A DNA stretch of 42,860 nt, from positions 1-42,860 of the forward strand of contig CBFHSD010000015.1 in the NCBI GenBank assembly GCA_965658375.1, given 5' to 3'. Positions within the stretch are counted from its first letter, which is position 1; every line of letters starts with the position of its first letter. A program made the position numbers and the translations under genes. Origin of the DNA: CBFHSD01 sp965658375 (GTDB lineage Bacteria > Bacteroidota > Bacteroidia > Flavobacteriales_G > Salibacteraceae). The notes under the pieces are model-generated. The model searched no databases. It was not told the origin of the DNA and worked only from the letters and a program-made list of their open reading frames with translations. Positions 39,890-42,860 of the stretch are shown here, piece after piece.

Positions 39890-40921
39890 ATGGCTTCGAA
39901 AGAAGATGCATACAAACGCTTTGCTCAAAAAAGCAGAAACAAATTCAATCTCGATGTGCTTTCAAAGGGTATCCTTGATGGTGATTTAGCATCTTTAAGC
40001 CATGCCATTACACTAGCCGAAAGTACCTTACAACAGCATCATCAAAACTTATCTGAATTATTAGAAGCGCTTTTGCCGCATACCGGTAAGAGCATTCGTG
40101 TGGGCATTACTGGAGTTCCTGGAGTTGGCAAAAGCACATTCATAGAGTCTTTTGGATTACAACTGTGCGAGGCCGGTCATAAAGTTGCTGTTTTAGCTAT
40201 TGACCCGAGCAGTTCTCGCACCAGAGGAAGTATTCTGGGAGATAAAACCAGAATGGAAGAATTGACCCGAGAAAAGAACGCGTTCATAAGACCTAGCCCT
40301 TCTTCTGGCGCATTGGGTGGTGTAGCAAATGCCACTCGAGAAACCATCTTACTATGCGAAGCGGCCGGCTTTGATGTTATTTTAGTAGAAACAGTAGGTG
40401 TTGGCCAAAGTGAAGTACTAGTAAGAGAAATGGTTGATTTTTTCTTACTTCTTATGCTCGCTGGCGCAGGAGATGAATTGCAAGGTATTAAAAGAGGCAT
40501 CATGGAAATGGCAGATTTACTCATCATCAATAAAGTAGATGGCGATAATGTGCAAAAAGCAAAACGGGCAAAAGCAGAATACCAAAATGCGCTGCACTTG
40601 TTCCCTTTAGCAGCATCCAAATGGAGCCCAAAAGTGAAGCTCTGCTCTGCCTTGCAAAATGAGGGTCTCGAGGCGGTTTGGAAAGAGGTTTTGACATTTC
40701 AAGAATTCACCCGAGAGAATGGTTTTTGGGATCACCAAAGAAAAAGGCAACAAAGCCATTGGTTCCATGCTACTTTAACCGAGCAACTCAAACACTCGTT
40801 TTACTCTAATCCAGAAGTGAAATCTCAAATCTTTGACTTAGAAAAAGCAATTGCCGAAAATAAGTCTGACCCCTATCATGCAGCCCAAGACCTCATCAAG
40901 CATTGGTTGAAAAAATCTTAA
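39890..40921 (+). CDS. meaB: Methylmalonyl-CoA mutase-associated GTPase MeaB (343 aa)
   Basis: G3E-family P-loop GTPase that loads and protects adenosylcobalamin in methylmalonyl-CoA mutase. Walker A is G75-VPGVGKS-82 within GITGVPGVGKSTFIES; further blocks are LAIDPSSSRTRGSILGDKTR, RPSPSSGALGGVANATRE, VETVGVGQSEV and the base-specificity motif NKVD. The alpha-helical N- and C-terminal extensions of MeaB/ArgK are present. Its partners mutAB lie upstream in the same orientation. The stop codon interleaves with that of the convergent MMPL gene (TTAA at 40918-40921). Confidence 0.95.
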   Translation: MASKEDAYKRFAQKSRNKFNLDVLSKGILDGDLASLSHAITLAESTLQQHHQNLSELLEALLPHTGKSIRVGITGVPGVGKSTFIESFGLQLCEAGHKVAVLAIDPSSSRTRGSILGDKTRMEELTREKNAFIRPSPSSGALGGVANATRETILLCEAAGFDVILVETVGVGQSEVLVREMVDFFLLLMLAGAGDELQGIKRGIMEMADLLIINKVDGDNVQKAKRAKAEYQNALHLFPLAASKWSPKVKLCSALQNEGLEAVWKEVLTFQEFTRENGFWDHQRKRQQSHWFHATLTEQLKHSFYSNPEVKSQIFDLEKAIAENKSDPYHAAQDLIKHWLKKS

Positions 40922-42860
40922 TTATTTTTCTGCTTATTCGGATCACGATAGAACATTCGAATCAAAACTGGCAAGAGGTATAAATCTCCTATTACTGCCA
41001 AAAACAAGGTCATACTTACCAATAAACCTATGTAGTGCGTACTCATAAAGTCAGAGAAAGACAGTGCAATAAAACCAGATAGTAGAATCAATGAGGTTAT
41101 TGTAATGGCTTTCCCCGTTGACAAACTCGCTCTTTTTAAGGCATATAGCAAAGGCTTGCCTTTATTGAGTTCTAGCCTCAACTTACTCATATAATGAATC
41201 GTGTCATCTACAGCTATACCAAAAGCAATAGTGAAAATGATAGCAGTACTAATTTTTAAGTCAATGCCAGCAAAGCCCATGAAGCCGCCTATGACCAAAA
41301 GCGGTAATATATTAGGAACCAAACTAATCAACACCATTGATGGAGATTTGAATAACGCTCCCATAATCGCAGCAATAACCGCAAAAGCAATCAATAAACC
41401 GGTGAGCATATTGGTAGATAAAGCCGCGTTATTCTTATCTATAAGGTAACTCATACCGGTAATATGAACCTTTACTTGGCTGGTATCAATCACATCTGGG
41501 AGCCTTTCGTAAAAAACATCATCCAATCGCAAAAACTCACTCCCTCCTATATCGACAACTTTTGCAGATAAGCGGGTATGCTTTTCATCTTCTGAGATAA
41601 TTTCACGAATTTCTGGTCTTCTTTTAAGTTTCTTCAACATTTTCTCAATGCCCTTCCATTCGTGTGAACCTGATGGCATTCTGTAAGCTTTTTGCTTACC
41701 GCCATTCAAGCTGTGCTGTAATGACTTTACGACTGCCGTTGAACTACTCACGAAACCCATTGGGTAAATATCCAACACCAACTGTTCTACACGATCTATC
41801 TGTTGCAGCACTGCCGTATCATAAACACTAGACTCCCCTTCTACCTCAATATGTAAATCAAAAGGACGTACGCCTGCAAACTTCTCTTCAAAAAACTCAA
41901 ACTGCGCTCTGTGGGGATCATCTTTGCTCAAATCTTCGAGAAAATAATTATTCACCTTTATCAGGCTAATTCCCCAAAACGAAAGCAAAACAACGACACT
42001 TGTGATCGCCAATACCCATTTTGAATGGCTTATGGTTGATTTGAAGATTGGGTGCATGATTCTGTACCATGCTTCTACCGCTCGTGGCTTTTCTACCAGT
42101 TTTGGTGTTGGCGTTAAAAGCAATACCGATGGTAGAATAGAAAAAGCCAATACCAAGGCAAATAAGACACCAATAGCTGTATAAAGGCCAAAGTCTTGCA
42201 CCGGCTTGATATTTACTGTGTACAGTGTAATAAATCCTATTCCAGTGGTCACTGAAGTCAAAAGAGTCGCCATACCAACATGTCTAAAAGCGATGCGCAC
42301 TGCAGCTTCTTTTTCTAGGCCGTTCCTCAACTCTTCCAAATACCTAGAAATGATATGAACCACATCGCTCATCCCAACAACAAAGAGAATAACCGGGAGT
42401 AGCATGCTCAAGACATCGAGGTCTTTTCCAGTGAGCACCATAAAGGCAATGAGCCAAACAATGCTTAGTACCACCGTTAGCAATGGAATCACGATACCCC
42501 AAGCTGCTCGAAACGTAACCCATAAAAAGAGAATCACTAAAACAATTGAGATACTCGAAAAGAAGATCAATTCCCTCTGCATCTTTTGTACATAGTACTT
42601 CTGACCTGTTGCCTTTCCAGCAACAAAAACCTCTTCAAAAGGAGCATCTTTGACTAAGTCTTCTATGAGTGTGGCAAGGGTATCGCTTTGTTTTTTATCT
42701 AAACCGGGTTCCGTTTCAATGAGTATGGTCAAAGCAGTACCATCGGTACTAAAAAATGAACCCACCAAGTTAGGATTGGAATAAATGCGTGTAGAATCTT
42801 TAGTATAGCGTTGAGATTGCTTTATGTGAAGGTAAGGTGCTTGAATAGGCCCTAAAGGAC
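40918..42860 (-). CDS. MMPL/RND superfamily exporter, 5' truncated by the window end
   Basis: The frame is open beyond the TTG at 42768 to the last base of the window (encoding PIQAPYLHIKQSQRYTKDST and so on), so the gene starts outside. The product has the RND layout: a periplasmic loop, a block of five to six membrane helices (for example LIFFSSISIVLVILFLWVTF, then SMLLPVILFVVGMSDVVHII), a second periplasmic loop (about 270-445) and a second helix block with LVPNILPLLVIGGFMGFAG and FTIAFGIAVDDTIHYMSKLR. The VGMSDVVH and GIAVDDTIH signatures place it in the MMPL (hydrophobe/lipid exporter-like) group rather than the AcrB group. Substrate unknown. Confidence 0.9.
   Translation of the reverse strand, partial: PLGPIQAPYLHIKQSQRYTKDSTRIYSNPNLVGSFFSTDGTALTILIETEPGLDKKQSDTLATLIEDLVKDAPFEEVFVAGKATGQKYYVQKMQRELIFFSSISIVLVILFLWVTFRAAWGIVIPLLTVVLSIVWLIAFMVLTGKDLDVLSMLLPVILFVVGMSDVVHIISRYLEELRNGLEKEAAVRIAFRHVGMATLLTSVTTGIGFITLYTVNIKPVQDFGLYTAIGVLFALVLAFSILPSVLLLTPTPKLVEKPRAVEAWYRIMHPIFKSTISHSKWVLAITSVVVLLSFWGISLIKVNNYFLEDLSKDDPHRAQFEFFEEKFAGVRPFDLHIEVEGESSVYDTAVLQQIDRVEQLVLDIYPMGFVSSSTAVVKSLQHSLNGGKQKAYRMPSGSHEWKGIEKMLKKLKRRPEIREIISEDEKHTRLSAKVVDIGGSEFLRLDDVFYERLPDVIDTSQVKVHITGMSYLIDKNNAALSTNMLTGLLIAFAVIAAIMGALFKSPSMVLISLVPNILPLLVIGGFMGFAGIDLKISTAIIFTIAFGIAVDDTIHYMSKLRLELNKGKPLLYALKRASLSTGKAITITSLILLSGFIALSFSDFMSTHYIGLLVSMTLFLAVIGDLYLLPVLIRMFYRDPNKQKNN

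Noticed and set aside
40177..40620. 147-codon minus-strand frame
   Set aside because: Antisense to the GTPase core of meaB; Ser/Ala-rich composition is typical of a shadow frame.
1..42860. CRISPR arrays, tRNA/rRNA genes, insertion sequences, prophage
   Set aside because: No regularly spaced repeats, cloverleaf sequences, transposase or phage genes were seen when reading both strands by eye.

Overview
The window is AT-rich, densely coded DNA that looks like a chromosome segment of a Bacteroidota bacterium, probably a marine Flavobacteriales-type organism. The phylum call rests on several things seen here: a C-terminal type IX secretion (T9SS) sorting domain, a CarboxypepD_reg/TonB-dependent receptor, a short primary sigma factor of 288 aa that starts close to region 1.2, many lipoproteins, choice-of-anchor-L and 'GCTDPxAxNYNPxATxDDGSC' modules, an E1 alpha/beta fusion, BshA, a SUI1-type factor, and exact TAnnTTTG promoter boxes in front of at least seven genes. 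The family-level call is inference. No tRNA, rRNA, CRISPR array, transposase or prophage was seen.

Layout. 1-5143: end of an MltD-like lytic transglycosylase (cut by the window), an unknown exported protein, a T9SS-secreted protein, and an overlapping choice-of-anchor-L/OmpA fusion. 5173-8071: a complete arsenic operon (arsR, arsM, arsC-type reductase, acr3) behind an imperfect operator dyad. 8232-10846: a B12-dependent class II ribonucleotide reductase with terminator. 10906-15538: housekeeping genes (glutamine amidotransferase, RidA, MtaB-type tRNA methylthiotransferase, inositol-phosphatase family, NfeD). 15543-20356: a DUF6702-like protein, FeoB, a poorly conserved and possibly frameshifted locus behind feoB, an orphan OmpR-type regulator, and a 54-aa Cys-containing small protein. 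20672-26596: Nudix hydrolase, fused E1 dehydrogenase, a lipoprotein/lipoprotein/SUI1 operon, two divergent small lipoproteins, BshA. 26644-32175: TonB receptor, AlkD-like protein, thioredoxin-like membrane protein, RpoD, FtsB/DivIC. 32237-42860: mutA-mutB-ybaB, a double-Kazal lipoprotein, an ECF sigma/anti-sigma-barrel pair, an unknown membrane protein, a small lipoprotein, meaB, and an MMPL/RND exporter cut by the right end.

How the genes fit together. Three genes point to use of adenosylcobalamin: nrdJ, mutAB and the mutase G-protein chaperone meaB. The arsenic genes form one detoxification unit: reduction of arsenate, then either efflux by Acr3 or methylation by ArsM. BshA suggests a bacillithiol-based thiol pool, although the arsenate reductase has the Cys triad of thioredoxin-coupled enzymes.

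The least explained items are the choice-of-anchor-L/OmpA fusion, the 18264-19015 locus with a correctly phased T TTT TTT heptamer joining two frames, the paired lipoproteins with different N-terminal modules, the double-Kazal lipoprotein, and the 54-aa small protein. None is clearly a new multi-gene system.
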